Source: Chryseobacterium edaphi
GTDB lineage: Bacteria; Bacteroidota; Bacteroidia; Flavobacteriales; Weeksellaceae
Assembly: GCF_025628985.1 (NCBI RefSeq)
Contig: NZ_JAOTEM010000001.1
Span: 186,001-250,000 of the forward strand
DNA: 64,000 nucleotides
Direction: 5' to 3'
The notes beneath the pieces are model-generated. The model did no database searches. It had not been told where the DNA came from and saw only the letters and a program-made list of their open reading frames with translations. Positions 16,612-25,114 of the stretch are shown here, one piece after another (the stretch's first letter is position 1; each line of letters starts with the position of its first letter). The translations under genes were made by a program, and so were the position numbers.

Positions 16612-18381
16612 ATGAATTTGATTCGGTTTTTTACGTTTATTTTGATGATGATTTCTGCAAATAGTTTTTATTCGCAAAATAAAGCCACGCAGGAAGTTAT
16701 CGCTGAAACCTCAAAACTCAAAAAGGCTGTCGACACAAAAAACGAATCCGCTGAAGCAGATTCTTATTACAACATCGGAGAAACATTTTATAACAATGGA
16801 AACTTCCCGAAAAGCGAAGAATATTTTATCAAATCAAAAAATATCTACGAAAAACTGAATGATAAGCAGAATCTTGAAAAAGTAACCCGAAAACTTGCTC
16901 AGTCTCAGGAAAATCAAAATAAGCTGAAAGAAGCAGTCAGTAATTATGAGACTGCATCGAATGTCAATTATTCTAAGAAAAGCAAAGCGCTGAATTCTAA
17001 TGATGCTTCCAGACTTTCATCACCATCAGTTTCTCAAAAAGCAGAAGCAATTCAGAATAATATCAATATCAGCGAAAAAGAAAATAACAAAGAAGATCTC
17101 GCTGCCAGTTACAGCCAAATGGCGGATGTAAACATTGAAAATAAAAATATTCCGAAAGCCGAGGAAAATCTTAATAATGCCTATAGAATTTCAAAAGATC
17201 AGGCTCCGCAACAAGCTTTGGCAATCAACCAGAAATTAACTGATTTTTATGTTGAAAATAAGAATTTTGATAAGGCAATCGAAGCTAAAAAATTAGTCTT
17301 AAAAGAAGATTTCGTCAAAGATAATTCTCAGAAAAAAGTCGAGCAGATTCAGGAATTGGCAGAAATTTACATCAAGAAAAATGATCCGAAAGAAGCGATT
17401 ATTTTATTAAAAAAAGCCTATGATATTGCGTTAAATAAAGGTCATACTTTGGAAGCTCAGAAAAGTGTAAAAAAACTCGACAGCTTATATTCAATTTCTG
17501 AAAATACGGCTGCTTCTGTGAATCTTTACCGTGATTTTTTAGGGAAACTTCCCGATTTGGTTTCGAAAGACCGAAGTTTGGTTGATAATAAAATCCTTGA
17601 AGATACCGAACAAAGAATTTCACAGCTCGAAAAGGAAAAAAAGCTTAAAGATGAATTGATTCGCAAGAAAAATATTTTTAATTACAGTTTAATTGGAGCT
17701 CTGTTGATATTATCAGTTTTAATATTTTTTATATTCAGAACACTTAATAAAGTTCAGATTAAAAATAAAAAAATTGCGTTGCAATCATTGAGACGTGAAA
17801 TGAATCCGCATTTTATTTTTAACAGTTTAAATTCTGTGAACCAATTTATTTCAACCAATAATGAACTGGAGGCCAATCAATATTTAACTAAATTCTCAAA
17901 ACTGATGCGAGGCGTAATGGAAAATTCTGCCGAAGATTTTATTCCATTTCAGCAGGAATTAGATTTGTTGCAGAACTATTTAGCTTTAGAAAAAACACGT
18001 TTTGCAGATAAATTTGATTACGAAATTTTTGTTGATGAAAATTTAAACCAACAAAATCTACTGATTCCCGGAATGTTGGTGCAGCCGTTTTTGGAAAATG
18101 CAATCTGGCACGGATTGCGTTACAGAACTGAAAAAGGATTTTTGAAACTTAGTTTTAAAAAAGAAAATCAGTATTTAAAAATCACCATCGAGGATAACGG
18201 AATCGGAATCGAAGAAAGCAAAAAACAGAAAACCATTCACCAGAAAAACAGAGAAGGTCGCGGAATGAAAAATACGTTGGAAAGAATCAGACTGCTCAAT
18301 GATTTATATAAAAAAAATATTTTTTGTGCGATAAAAGATTCTGAAAACGGAGTTTTAGTTGAGATTATAATGATTATTTAA
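16612..18381 (+). CDS. TPR-containing LytS/YehU-type sensor histidine kinase
   Basis: 589 residues from the ATG at 16612. The N-terminal signal is about 1-20. A periplasmic array of tetratricopeptide-like helices follows (about 30-330, e.g. YYNIGETFYNNGNFPKSEEYFIKSKNIYEKL). There is one transmembrane helix at about 356-375 (YSLIGALLILSVLIFFIF). The cytoplasmic His_kinase domain (PF06580 type) has REMNPHFIFNSLNSVNQFI, with His400 as the likely phosphoacceptor, then the N-box PFLENAIWHGL and G-box DNGIGIEESKK. The cognate regulator is encoded two genes downstream. A signal read by the TPR domain is unknown but probably a protein or peptide. Confidence 0.93.
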   Translation: MNLIRFFTFILMMISANSFYSQNKATQEVIAETSKLKKAVDTKNESAEADSYYNIGETFYNNGNFPKSEEYFIKSKNIYEKLNDKQNLEKVTRKLAQSQENQNKLKEAVSNYETASNVNYSKKSKALNSNDASRLSSPSVSQKAEAIQNNINISEKENNKEDLAASYSQMADVNIENKNIPKAEENLNNAYRISKDQAPQQALAINQKLTDFYVENKNFDKAIEAKKLVLKEDFVKDNSQKKVEQIQELAEIYIKKNDPKEAIILLKKAYDIALNKGHTLEAQKSVKKLDSLYSISENTAASVNLYRDFLGKLPDLVSKDRSLVDNKILEDTEQRISQLEKEKKLKDELIRKKNIFNYSLIGALLILSVLIFFIFRTLNKVQIKNKKIALQSLRREMNPHFIFNSLNSVNQFISTNNELEANQYLTKFSKLMRGVMENSAEDFIPFQQELDLLQNYLALEKTRFADKFDYEIFVDENLNQQNLLIPGMLVQPFLENAIWHGLRYRTEKGFLKLSFKKENQYLKITIEDNGIGIEESKKQKTIHQKNREGRGMKNTLERIRLLNDLYKKNIFCAIKDSENGVLVEIIMII

Positions 18382-18393
18382 ATCGAATTGCAA

Positions 18394-19116
18394 ATGAAAT
18401 TACATAGAAAACTGACAACTTTATTACTGACTATCATTACTTTAATGCTTTCTGCACAAGAATATGATAAGGGAAGATATACGAAAGTTTTAAATCAATT
18501 AAAGCTCAGTTCGACCCAAATTCACAACGAATTGTATACGGAAAAGAAAATGCCAAATGCTGAAAACTCGTTCATCATTGTTGTGCCTGTTTTGCAGGGC
18601 AAGCTTGAAGTTGACGGTTTTTCGGTGAAAAATACTATTTTGATTACGGACAATGAAGGAATTATTAAAAACAAATATATAGATCCGACAGAATTTGGTT
18701 CGGATGCTATCATGTTGCAAAGTTTTACGATAGATACCGGACTTTATAATTTAAATTCCAATGTTCGTGCTTTTGGGATTATAGCTGAATACTACGGAAG
18801 CAGCAGACCCAATCCGTATTCTTCTTCTAATCTTTCATTATTTTATCCTGACGGAAAAACTTTAAAAAAAGTTCTTGATGGATATAATTTGAAAACATTT
18901 AGCGGCGAATGGGATACGAATTGCTCCGGAGAATTTGAAGGTGATACATCTGTGATCATTGTAGATCAGGCGAAAACTAATGGTTTTGCCAACCTTAAAA
19001 TCAAAACAGAAAGTACAAAGACGATCAGCAAAGAGCTTAATGGAGAATGCAGTGAAGATATAAAGTCGAAAATTTCTTATAAAACATTGAAATTCAATAA
19101 ATCTACTTACAAATAA
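18394..19116 (+). CDS. Exported protein of unknown function between kinase and regulator
   Basis: 240 residues from the ATG at 18394; the open frame begins two codons earlier at a TTG. A signal peptide (LTTLLLTIITLMLSAQ) is followed by a beta-rich mature domain with two late cysteines (NCSGEF, NGECSED). I recognise no family. The gene starts 12 bp after the kinase stop and ends 39 bp before the response regulator, so it is part of the same operon. That position suggests an accessory role in sensing, for example as partner of the periplasmic TPR domain, but this is inference. Confidence 0.78.
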   Translation: MKLHRKLTTLLLTIITLMLSAQEYDKGRYTKVLNQLKLSSTQIHNELYTEKKMPNAENSFIIVVPVLQGKLEVDGFSVKNTILITDNEGIIKNKYIDPTEFGSDAIMLQSFTIDTGLYNLNSNVRAFGIIAEYYGSSRPNPYSSSNLSLFYPDGKTLKKVLDGYNLKTFSGEWDTNCSGEFEGDTSVIIVDQAKTNGFANLKIKTESTKTISKELNGECSEDIKSKISYKTLKFNKSTYK

Positions 19117-19155
19117 TTTTCTAGTTCCTGCAACCTACAATCTACAACCTCAACA

Positions 19156-19890
19156 ATGAAAATAAAATCCGTAATCGTAGACGACGAAAAAATTGCGAGA
19201 GATGTTCTCAGAAATTATCTCACAAAATACTGTCCGCAAATAGAGATTTTGGGTGAAGCCGAAAATATCAAAGATGCCGTTCCGTTGATTGCTGAAAAGC
19301 AGCCACAATTGGTTTTTTTGGATGTTGAAATGCCTTTCGGAAATGCTTTTGATGTGTTGGAAGCGACCAAAGACTTTTCCTATGAAACGATTTTTATCAC
19401 CGCATTTCCACAATATTCTTTACAGGCTTTAAACAAATCTGCAAGTTATTATATTTTAAAACCAATTGATATTCAGGAACTTATTTTGGCGGTCAATAAA
19501 GTCTCTGAAAGTATTGAAAAGAACGAAGAACTTAACCGAAATAAAATTCTCCTCGAAAATTTAAAATTAAAACCTGAAAAACAGCAATTAATCCTTCCGA
19601 CATTGCAAGGTTTCGACGTGGTAAAAACAGAAGATATTGTAAGACTTCAGGCGGATGGAAATTTCACACAGGTGTATCTTACTGATCATTCTAAAAAGAT
19701 GGTTTGCAGATTTTTGAAACATTTTGATGATCTGCTCGAAAGTCCTTTTGTACGCGTTCATCGTTCCCATATTATCAACACCAACTTTGTGAAATCTTAT
19801 CACAAAAGCGGTACTGCAACATTATCTGATGACACAGAAATTGAAGTTTCCTCAAGCTTTAAAGATCAGTTTTTGAAAGTTTTTTCTTGA
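19156..19890 (+). CDS. LytTR-type response regulator
   Basis: 244 residues. The receiver domain (1-120) has the acidic pair D10-D11 (VDDE), phospho-acceptor D56 (LVFLDVEMP), T82 (FITA) and K102 (ILKPID). The C-terminal LytTR DNA-binding domain (about 140-244) has LPTLQGFDVVKTEDIVRLQADGNFTQVYL and the conserved FVRVHRSHIIN. It pairs with the histidine kinase encoded upstream. LytTR proteins bind two direct repeats spaced about 12 bp, matching the candidate sites at 15009-15038 and 16541-16570, so it probably controls its own operon and the vWA/DUF4139 genes. Confidence 0.94.
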   Translation: MKIKSVIVDDEKIARDVLRNYLTKYCPQIEILGEAENIKDAVPLIAEKQPQLVFLDVEMPFGNAFDVLEATKDFSYETIFITAFPQYSLQALNKSASYYILKPIDIQELILAVNKVSESIEKNEELNRNKILLENLKLKPEKQQLILPTLQGFDVVKTEDIVRLQADGNFTQVYLTDHSKKMVCRFLKHFDDLLESPFVRVHRSHIINTNFVKSYHKSGTATLSDDTEIEVSSSFKDQFLKVFS

Positions 19891-19917
19891 AAATTTTCAA
19901 ATCAAAAAATTTATTTT

Positions 19918-20039
19918 AACCATTAAGATCATTTTAGGAGTTAAGTTTTTTTAAGTAAATCAAATAAATTTTTATTAAGTTTGAATTAAAGCGAAGCTCA
20001 ACTTAACTATTTTCAACTTCTAAATAAATCTTAATGGTT
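19918..20039. repeat. Nested inverted repeat after the response-regulator gene
   Basis: Outer arms AACCATTAAGAT (19918-19929) and ATCTTAATGGTT (20028-20039) enclose inner arms AGTTAAGTT (19939-19947) and AACTTAACT (20000-20008). The whole 122 bp could fold into a long AT-rich hairpin. It occupies most of the gap before the lipocalin gene. Origin unknown. Confidence 0.75.
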
Positions 20040-20089
20040 TAATTTAAAAGGCATCATTTTTGAATTTTTAACAGTCTAAAATATTCAAT

Positions 20090-20629
20090 ATGAAAACTTT
20101 TCAAAAAATAGCCATTCCCGTTTCTTTAGGAATTATCGGATTTTTGATTTTCAATTCCTGTTCAGTAGGAATTCCGAAAGGTGCAACAGCAATCAAAAAT
20201 TTCAACTCAGAAAAATATCTCGGACAATGGTACGAAATTGCCCGTTTTGATTATAGATTCGAGAAAAATATGGATAATGTGACTGCTAATTATTCACTAA
20301 ATCCTGATGGAACAATTAAAGTTCAGAACAGAGGTTACGATTACGTCAAAAAAGAATGGAAAGAATCAATTGGGGAAGCAAGATTTTTCAATGATAAATC
20401 TGAGGCGAGATTGAAGGTTTCTTTTTTTAAACCGATTTGGGCTGGTTATAATGTGATTGATATTGATGACGATTATCAAAATGCTTTAGTCGTTGGGAAC
20501 AGCACAAAATACATTTGGATTTTATCAAGAAATAAAGAGATTCCAAACAGCATCAGAGAAAGATTTTTAGCAAAAGCTCAGAAATTGGGATATAATACAG
20601 ATGATTTGATTTGGGTAAAGCATAATTAA
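20090..20629 (+). CDS. blc: Bacterial lipocalin (Blc-like lipoprotein)
   Basis: 179 residues. The signal peptide ends in lipobox FNS-C (Cys24). The lipocalin signature KYLGQWYEIARFDYRFEKNM (about 43-62) and later strands (DGTIKVQNRGYD, GYNVIDIDDDYQNALVVGNSTKYIWILSRNK) fit the outer-membrane Blc family, which binds lysophospholipids and fatty acids and is linked to envelope stress. The length is normal. It is monocistronic; a palindromic element follows. Confidence 0.92.
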   Translation: MKTFQKIAIPVSLGIIGFLIFNSCSVGIPKGATAIKNFNSEKYLGQWYEIARFDYRFEKNMDNVTANYSLNPDGTIKVQNRGYDYVKKEWKESIGEARFFNDKSEARLKVSFFKPIWAGYNVIDIDDDYQNALVVGNSTKYIWILSRNKEIPNSIRERFLAKAQKLGYNTDDLIWVKHN

Positions 20630-20682
20630 TAATTGTTGTGAGAAACAAATTGAAAAAGCAATTTCAAAAAATACACATACAA

Positions 20683-20747
20683 TTTGTCATTTCGGAGGAA
20701 TCTCAACAAAGAATTTAATAATAGCTTAGATTCCTCTGGAATGACAA
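20683..20747. repeat. Dispersed palindromic element, copy 3 (65 bp)
   Basis: Arms TTTGTCATTTCGGAGGAAT... and ...TTCCTCTGGAATGACAA with few changes from copy 1, around a 24-bp AT-rich core. Located between convergent genes. Confidence 0.87.
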
Positions 20748-20755
20748 CTAGAAGA

Positions 20756-21232
20756 TTAATTCAAATTCTTATATTCTTTCCACTCCAAAAAACGGTGATC
20801 AATAATCTGTTTCATCAGATCATAATTTTCATAAGTGTCTTCAATATGATAAAATGTTTCGTATTCAAAATCATTTTCTTCCGCTAAAGAATCAAAAATA
20901 TTAATGTAATCAGTAGCAAATGAACTGAATTTATCTCCGAAATCTGTCTCATCAACATAATAATCTTTGGCGAAAGCATTTCCCAAATCGTTCAGATCAT
21001 ATTCAGAAAATTTTCCATCTAGGGCATCGATTACAAAGTCTGCTCCCGTGATTTCACGTTTTTTCAGACTTTCAATTTCATTTTCGTGGTCTTCGCTGAG
21101 TTCATCAGAATGTAAATTATTATTAATGCACCAATTAAGGAACATTCCGGTGTGGGTTGCGCTGTTTTTTTGAGGTAACTCTTGAGGGAAATCTCCGCCA
21201 TAATGCCACGATGCATCATCATATTTGGTCAT
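20756..21232 (-). CDS. DUF7832-type cytosolic protein
   Basis: 158 residues, acidic, with no signal peptide. It begins MTKYDDASWHYGGDFP and continues ATHTGMFLNWCINNN, a characteristic opening of a small conserved family found in many bacteria (recalled as the DUF7832 domain). The C-terminal half is helical and acidic. The function is unknown; relatives sit in varied contexts, sometimes near toxin or immunity genes, which is not the case here. It is convergent with the lipocalin gene and divergent from cinA. Confidence 0.72.
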   Translation of the reverse strand: MTKYDDASWHYGGDFPQELPQKNSATHTGMFLNWCINNNLHSDELSEDHENEIESLKKREITGADFVIDALDGKFSEYDLNDLGNAFAKDYYVDETDFGDKFSSFATDYINIFDSLAEENDFEYETFYHIEDTYENYDLMKQIIDHRFLEWKEYKNLN

Positions 21233-21344
21233 AATCTTACTTATAGTTGTAGACAGTTCAAACCAAAGATATAAAAAATCATTTTCTTTTGTTCGCTACA
21301 GAGATTTTCACGTCATTTGTAATGAATTTATTCAAATTTAAATT

Positions 21345-22595
21345 ATGCAAAACGCAGTTCTTATCACTATTGGTGACGAAATTCTTTCAGGAAATACAGT
21401 TGACACCAATTCCAATTTTATCGCAACCGAACTCAAAAATATCGGAGTCAAAGTGGTACAGATTTTCACCATTTCAGACGAAATTGAAATCATTAAAAAT
21501 ACTTTGAAATCAGCTTTTGAAATCGGAGATTTAGTCATTACGACCGGAGGTTTGGGACCGACCAGAGATGATAAAACCAAAAAAGCTTTAGCTGAATTTT
21601 TTGATGATGAAATTGCTTTGGATGAGGTGACTTTTGAACATCTTAGAGGATACATGGAACGACGTGGACGCATCGAAATTTTAGAAAGAAACCGCGAACA
21701 GGCTTTTGTACCGACAAAATCTACCGTTTTTCAAAATCATTACGGAACTGCACCTTGTATGATGATGGAACAAGATGGGAAATTGTCTTTCAGTTTACCC
21801 GGCGTTCCTTACGAGGTAAAACCTCTGATTAAAGATCAAATTGTTCCTTATTTAAAAGATAAATTTAATCTGAATTATATTTCTACCCGAATTGTCTCTG
21901 TAGTCGGTATTCCGGAAAGTATTTTGGCTGATCAGATTGAAAATTGGGAACTCGCTTTACCCGAGAATCTTGCTTTATCGTATCTTCCAGTAGGAACTAG
22001 AGTGAAATTGAGATTGACCGCAACCGGAACTGATGAAAATTCATTACAGGTTCAGCTTGAAAATGAAATCCAGAAATTATTTCCAATTATTGGTGAAAAT
22101 ATTATTGCGACTTCAGAAGATAAAATCGAGAAGATTTTAGGTGAAATTTTAAACCAAAAAGGACTGACAATTTCTACAGCTGAAAGTTGTACCGGCGGAG
22201 AATTGTCTCTTTTGTTAACTTCTGTTCCCGGAAGTTCAAAATATTTCATCGGTGGAATTGTGACTTACGCAACACAAAAGAAAATCGATCTTCTTCATGT
22301 TTCTGAAGGTACAATTGAACGTTTTACAGTGGTAAGTGAAGAAGTTTCGCGTGAGATGGCAGAAGGTTGTCAGAATTTATTTAAAACAGATATTTCTCTT
22401 TCTACAACGGGAGTTGCCGGTCCCGGAAAAGGTGAGGATGGTAAAGACGTGGGATTGGTTTATTATACAATTAGAGTAAATAATGAGTCCGAAACTTTTA
22501 AACTTCATCTTCCACATTTGGAAAGGCAGGATTTTATTTATTTTGTTTCTCAGAAAATCATTCAGGATTTGATTGGAATATTAATTGGGAAATAA
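21345..22595 (+). CDS. cinA: CinA family protein (nicotinamide-nucleotide amidase / competence-damage inducible)
   Basis: 416 residues. The N-terminal molybdopterin-binding-like COG1058 domain has GDEILSGNTVDTNSNFIA and TTGGLGPTRDD. The C-terminal PncC-type NMN amidohydrolase domain has STAESCTGGELSLLLTSVPGSSKYF and STTGVAGPGKGEDGK. Both domains are complete. The enzyme cleans up NMN or ADP-ribose-type pyridine-nucleotide by-products. It stands alone, divergent from the DUF7832 gene. Confidence 0.94.
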   Translation: MQNAVLITIGDEILSGNTVDTNSNFIATELKNIGVKVVQIFTISDEIEIIKNTLKSAFEIGDLVITTGGLGPTRDDKTKKALAEFFDDEIALDEVTFEHLRGYMERRGRIEILERNREQAFVPTKSTVFQNHYGTAPCMMMEQDGKLSFSLPGVPYEVKPLIKDQIVPYLKDKFNLNYISTRIVSVVGIPESILADQIENWELALPENLALSYLPVGTRVKLRLTATGTDENSLQVQLENEIQKLFPIIGENIIATSEDKIEKILGEILNQKGLTISTAESCTGGELSLLLTSVPGSSKYFIGGIVTYATQKKIDLLHVSEGTIERFTVVSEEVSREMAEGCQNLFKTDISLSTTGVAGPGKGEDGKDVGLVYYTIRVNNESETFKLHLPHLERQDFIYFVSQKIIQDLIGILIGK

Positions 22596-22887
22596 GCCAA
22601 TCTATACATAAAAGATCTTCGTTAAGTGAAACGCCTTTGCGAACTTTAAAACGATTAATGGTAAAAAAACTTTGTGGACTTTCGTTAAAAAAACAAGACA
22701 GTGCAGATGTTATTTTCGAAAAATCTAATTCGAAAAATAAATTAACTTTACCGTAACAAAATTTAAATTAAATATACTTATTGTATAAATTATTATCATA
22801 ATGAAATCACTATGTTTTTCAGTGAATAAGATCACGGAATTATTGGCGATTATATATGACATTTAAAAAAAATAAAAAGTTTCTATA
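22596..22887. other. Intergenic region before the first M13 peptidase gene
   Basis: About 290 bp, very AT-rich. The first part has degenerate low-complexity phrases (GCCTTTGCGAACTTTAAAACG, then ACTTTGTGGACTTTCGTTAAA) that look like worn repeats common in flavobacterial intergenic DNA. No gene or clear TAnnTTTG promoter was found. Confidence 0.4.
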
Positions 22888-24942
22888 ATGAAAAAATTAA
22901 CGCTTTCTTTGTTTTTATTAGCTGGAATTTGTTCGCAAAATACGCTGAACGCGCAGGCTAAATCAACTCAAACAGCAACTTCAACGGATAAAGGTTTAGA
23001 CCTTAGTTTGATGGATAAATCTGTTCGTCCGCAAGATGATTTCTACAATTACGTAAGTGGAACGTGGATGAAAACTGCTAAAATTCCTTCTGATAAACCG
23101 ACTTGGGGAAGTTTCAACAAATTGGCTGATGATACAGACAACAGTTCGATGACGATTTTAAATTCTCTTCTGAAAGATAAATTTGCAGACGGAAGCGAAG
23201 GTAAAAAAATTCAGGATCTGTACGCAACGTACATGAATATGGATAAGAGAAATGCAGACGGAATCAAGCCTATTCAGGCAAATATCAACAAAATTGATGC
23301 GATAAAAAACGTTTCTGATCTTCAAAATTATTTAATTTCTGTAACGAAAGACGGCGATAATACATTGTACGGTTGGGGAATTGATGCGGACCTTAAAGAT
23401 TCTAAAATGAATGCTGTTTACTTAGGTAATGCATCTTTAGGTTTAGGAAGAGATTATTACCAGAAAGTAAACGAAAAAAATACAGAAGCTCTTGCTGAAT
23501 ATCAGAAATATGTAGCTTCAATGCTTACAGAATTAGGCTACAAAAATGCTGATGCAGCAGCAAAAGGTATCGTAGAATATGAAAAAAGTATAGCAAAAAC
23601 TTACCTTACCAACGAGCAAAGCCGTGATAATACGCTTCAGTACAACCCACGAACAATGGCTGAACTTAAAACTTTGGTGAAAGGTGTTGATATTCCTGCT
23701 TATCTTAAAAAAGTTGGAGTAAACACTGATAAAGTAATCATCGGAGAAATTGGTTACTATAAAGATTTCGACAAATTGGTGAGCACTCAGAATCTTCCTG
23801 TAATCAAGGATTACTTGAAATTCCACATGATCCACGGAAGTGCATCTTACCTGAGCGAAAAATTAGGTGATATGAAGTTTGCTTTCTATGGCAAATATTT
23901 AAGAGGTCAGCAAGAACAGAGAGCACTTAACAAAAGAGGATATGAGTTGATCAATGGTTCTTTAGGTGAAGCTTTCGGAAAATTATATGTTGAAAAATAT
24001 TTCCCGGCTGAAGCAAAAGCTCAGATGGTTGAATTGATCGATTATTTAAAGAAAAGTTTCGCAGTTCATATCAATAATTTAGCTTGGATGTCTTCTACAA
24101 CTAAAGTGAAGGCAACAGAAAAGCTGAATAAATTTACTGTGAAAGTTGCTTATCCTGATAAGTGGAAAGATTATTCAAAATTAAATGTGGTTTCTGAAGC
24201 AAAAGGAGGAAATTTATATGCAAACCTTCAGAACCTTTCAGAATGGCAATACAATAAAGATTTAGCAAAAATCGGAAAAGCTGTTGATAAAACAGAATGG
24301 GGAATGACTCCACAGACTGTCAACGCATATTACAATCCGGTAAACAACGAGATCGTTTTCCCTGCTGCGATTCTTCAGCCGCCTTTCTTTAATCCTAAAG
24401 CTGATGCAGCTGTTAATTTCGGTGGAATTGGTGCTGTAATCGGTCACGAAATGAGCCACGGATTTGATGATTCCGGAGCGCAGTTCGATGCAGACGGTAA
24501 CTTGGTTGACTGGTGGACTCCGGAAGATAAAGCGAACTTCGAAAAAGCGACAAAAGCTTTGGCTGGTCAATATGACAAATATGAGCCGGTAAAAGGAACT
24601 TTCGTGAACGGAACTTTCACAAACGGTGAAAACATTGCCGATCTTGGTGGTGTAAACATTGCTTACGATGCATTGCAGATGTATTTAAAAGATAAAGGAA
24701 ATCCGGGCGTAATCAGTGGTTATACTCAGGATCAGAGATTTTTCTTAAGCTGGGCAACGGTTTGGAGAACTTTATCAAGCGAAAAATATATGGTGAACCA
24801 AGTAAAAACAGATCCGCACTCTCCTGGGTATTTCAGAAGTTTCGGTCCGTTGACCAACGTTGATGCTTTCTACAAAGCGTTTGATGTGAAACCTGGTGAC
24901 AAATTATACAAAAAACCGGAAGAAAGAATTAAAATCTGGTAA
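22888..24942 (+). CDS. M13-family zinc metallopeptidase (PepO/neprilysin-like)
   Basis: 684 residues with a Sec signal peptide (about 1-22, ending LNAQA). The zinc site is HEMSH (H520, E521, H524) in GGIGAVIGHEMSHGFDDSGAQFD, with the third ligand E581 in ENIADLGG. The substrate-binding NAYYNPVNNEIVFPAAILQPPFF is also present. The length and motif order are those of M13 oligopeptidases, here periplasmic. The downstream neighbour is a close paralogue, so the pair arose by tandem duplication. Each gene has its own terminator. Confidence 0.94.
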   Translation: MKKLTLSLFLLAGICSQNTLNAQAKSTQTATSTDKGLDLSLMDKSVRPQDDFYNYVSGTWMKTAKIPSDKPTWGSFNKLADDTDNSSMTILNSLLKDKFADGSEGKKIQDLYATYMNMDKRNADGIKPIQANINKIDAIKNVSDLQNYLISVTKDGDNTLYGWGIDADLKDSKMNAVYLGNASLGLGRDYYQKVNEKNTEALAEYQKYVASMLTELGYKNADAAAKGIVEYEKSIAKTYLTNEQSRDNTLQYNPRTMAELKTLVKGVDIPAYLKKVGVNTDKVIIGEIGYYKDFDKLVSTQNLPVIKDYLKFHMIHGSASYLSEKLGDMKFAFYGKYLRGQQEQRALNKRGYELINGSLGEAFGKLYVEKYFPAEAKAQMVELIDYLKKSFAVHINNLAWMSSTTKVKATEKLNKFTVKVAYPDKWKDYSKLNVVSEAKGGNLYANLQNLSEWQYNKDLAKIGKAVDKTEWGMTPQTVNAYYNPVNNEIVFPAAILQPPFFNPKADAAVNFGGIGAVIGHEMSHGFDDSGAQFDADGNLVDWWTPEDKANFEKATKALAGQYDKYEPVKGTFVNGTFTNGENIADLGGVNIAYDALQMYLKDKGNPGVISGYTQDQRFFLSWATVWRTLSSEKYMVNQVKTDPHSPGYFRSFGPLTNVDAFYKAFDVKPGDKLYKKPEERIKIW

Positions 24943-24950
24943 TCAATATC

Positions 24951-24979
24951 AAAACCGTTCAGAAATGAGCGGTTTTTTT
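24951..24979 (+). terminator. Terminator of the first M13 gene
   Basis: AACCGTTC pairs with GAGCGGTT around AGAAAT (one G-T pair) and is followed by seven T. Confidence 0.8.
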
Positions 24980-25114
24980 ATTTATATTATTTCTTATTAG
25001 TGATGACTCAGGTTCTCAGAGTCATCATTTTCTTTAAAATCCTGATTATGATAAATTATCATTTAACATAATTTCTTATATTTGATCAAACTGATTACAA
25101 TCTAAATTAATTTA

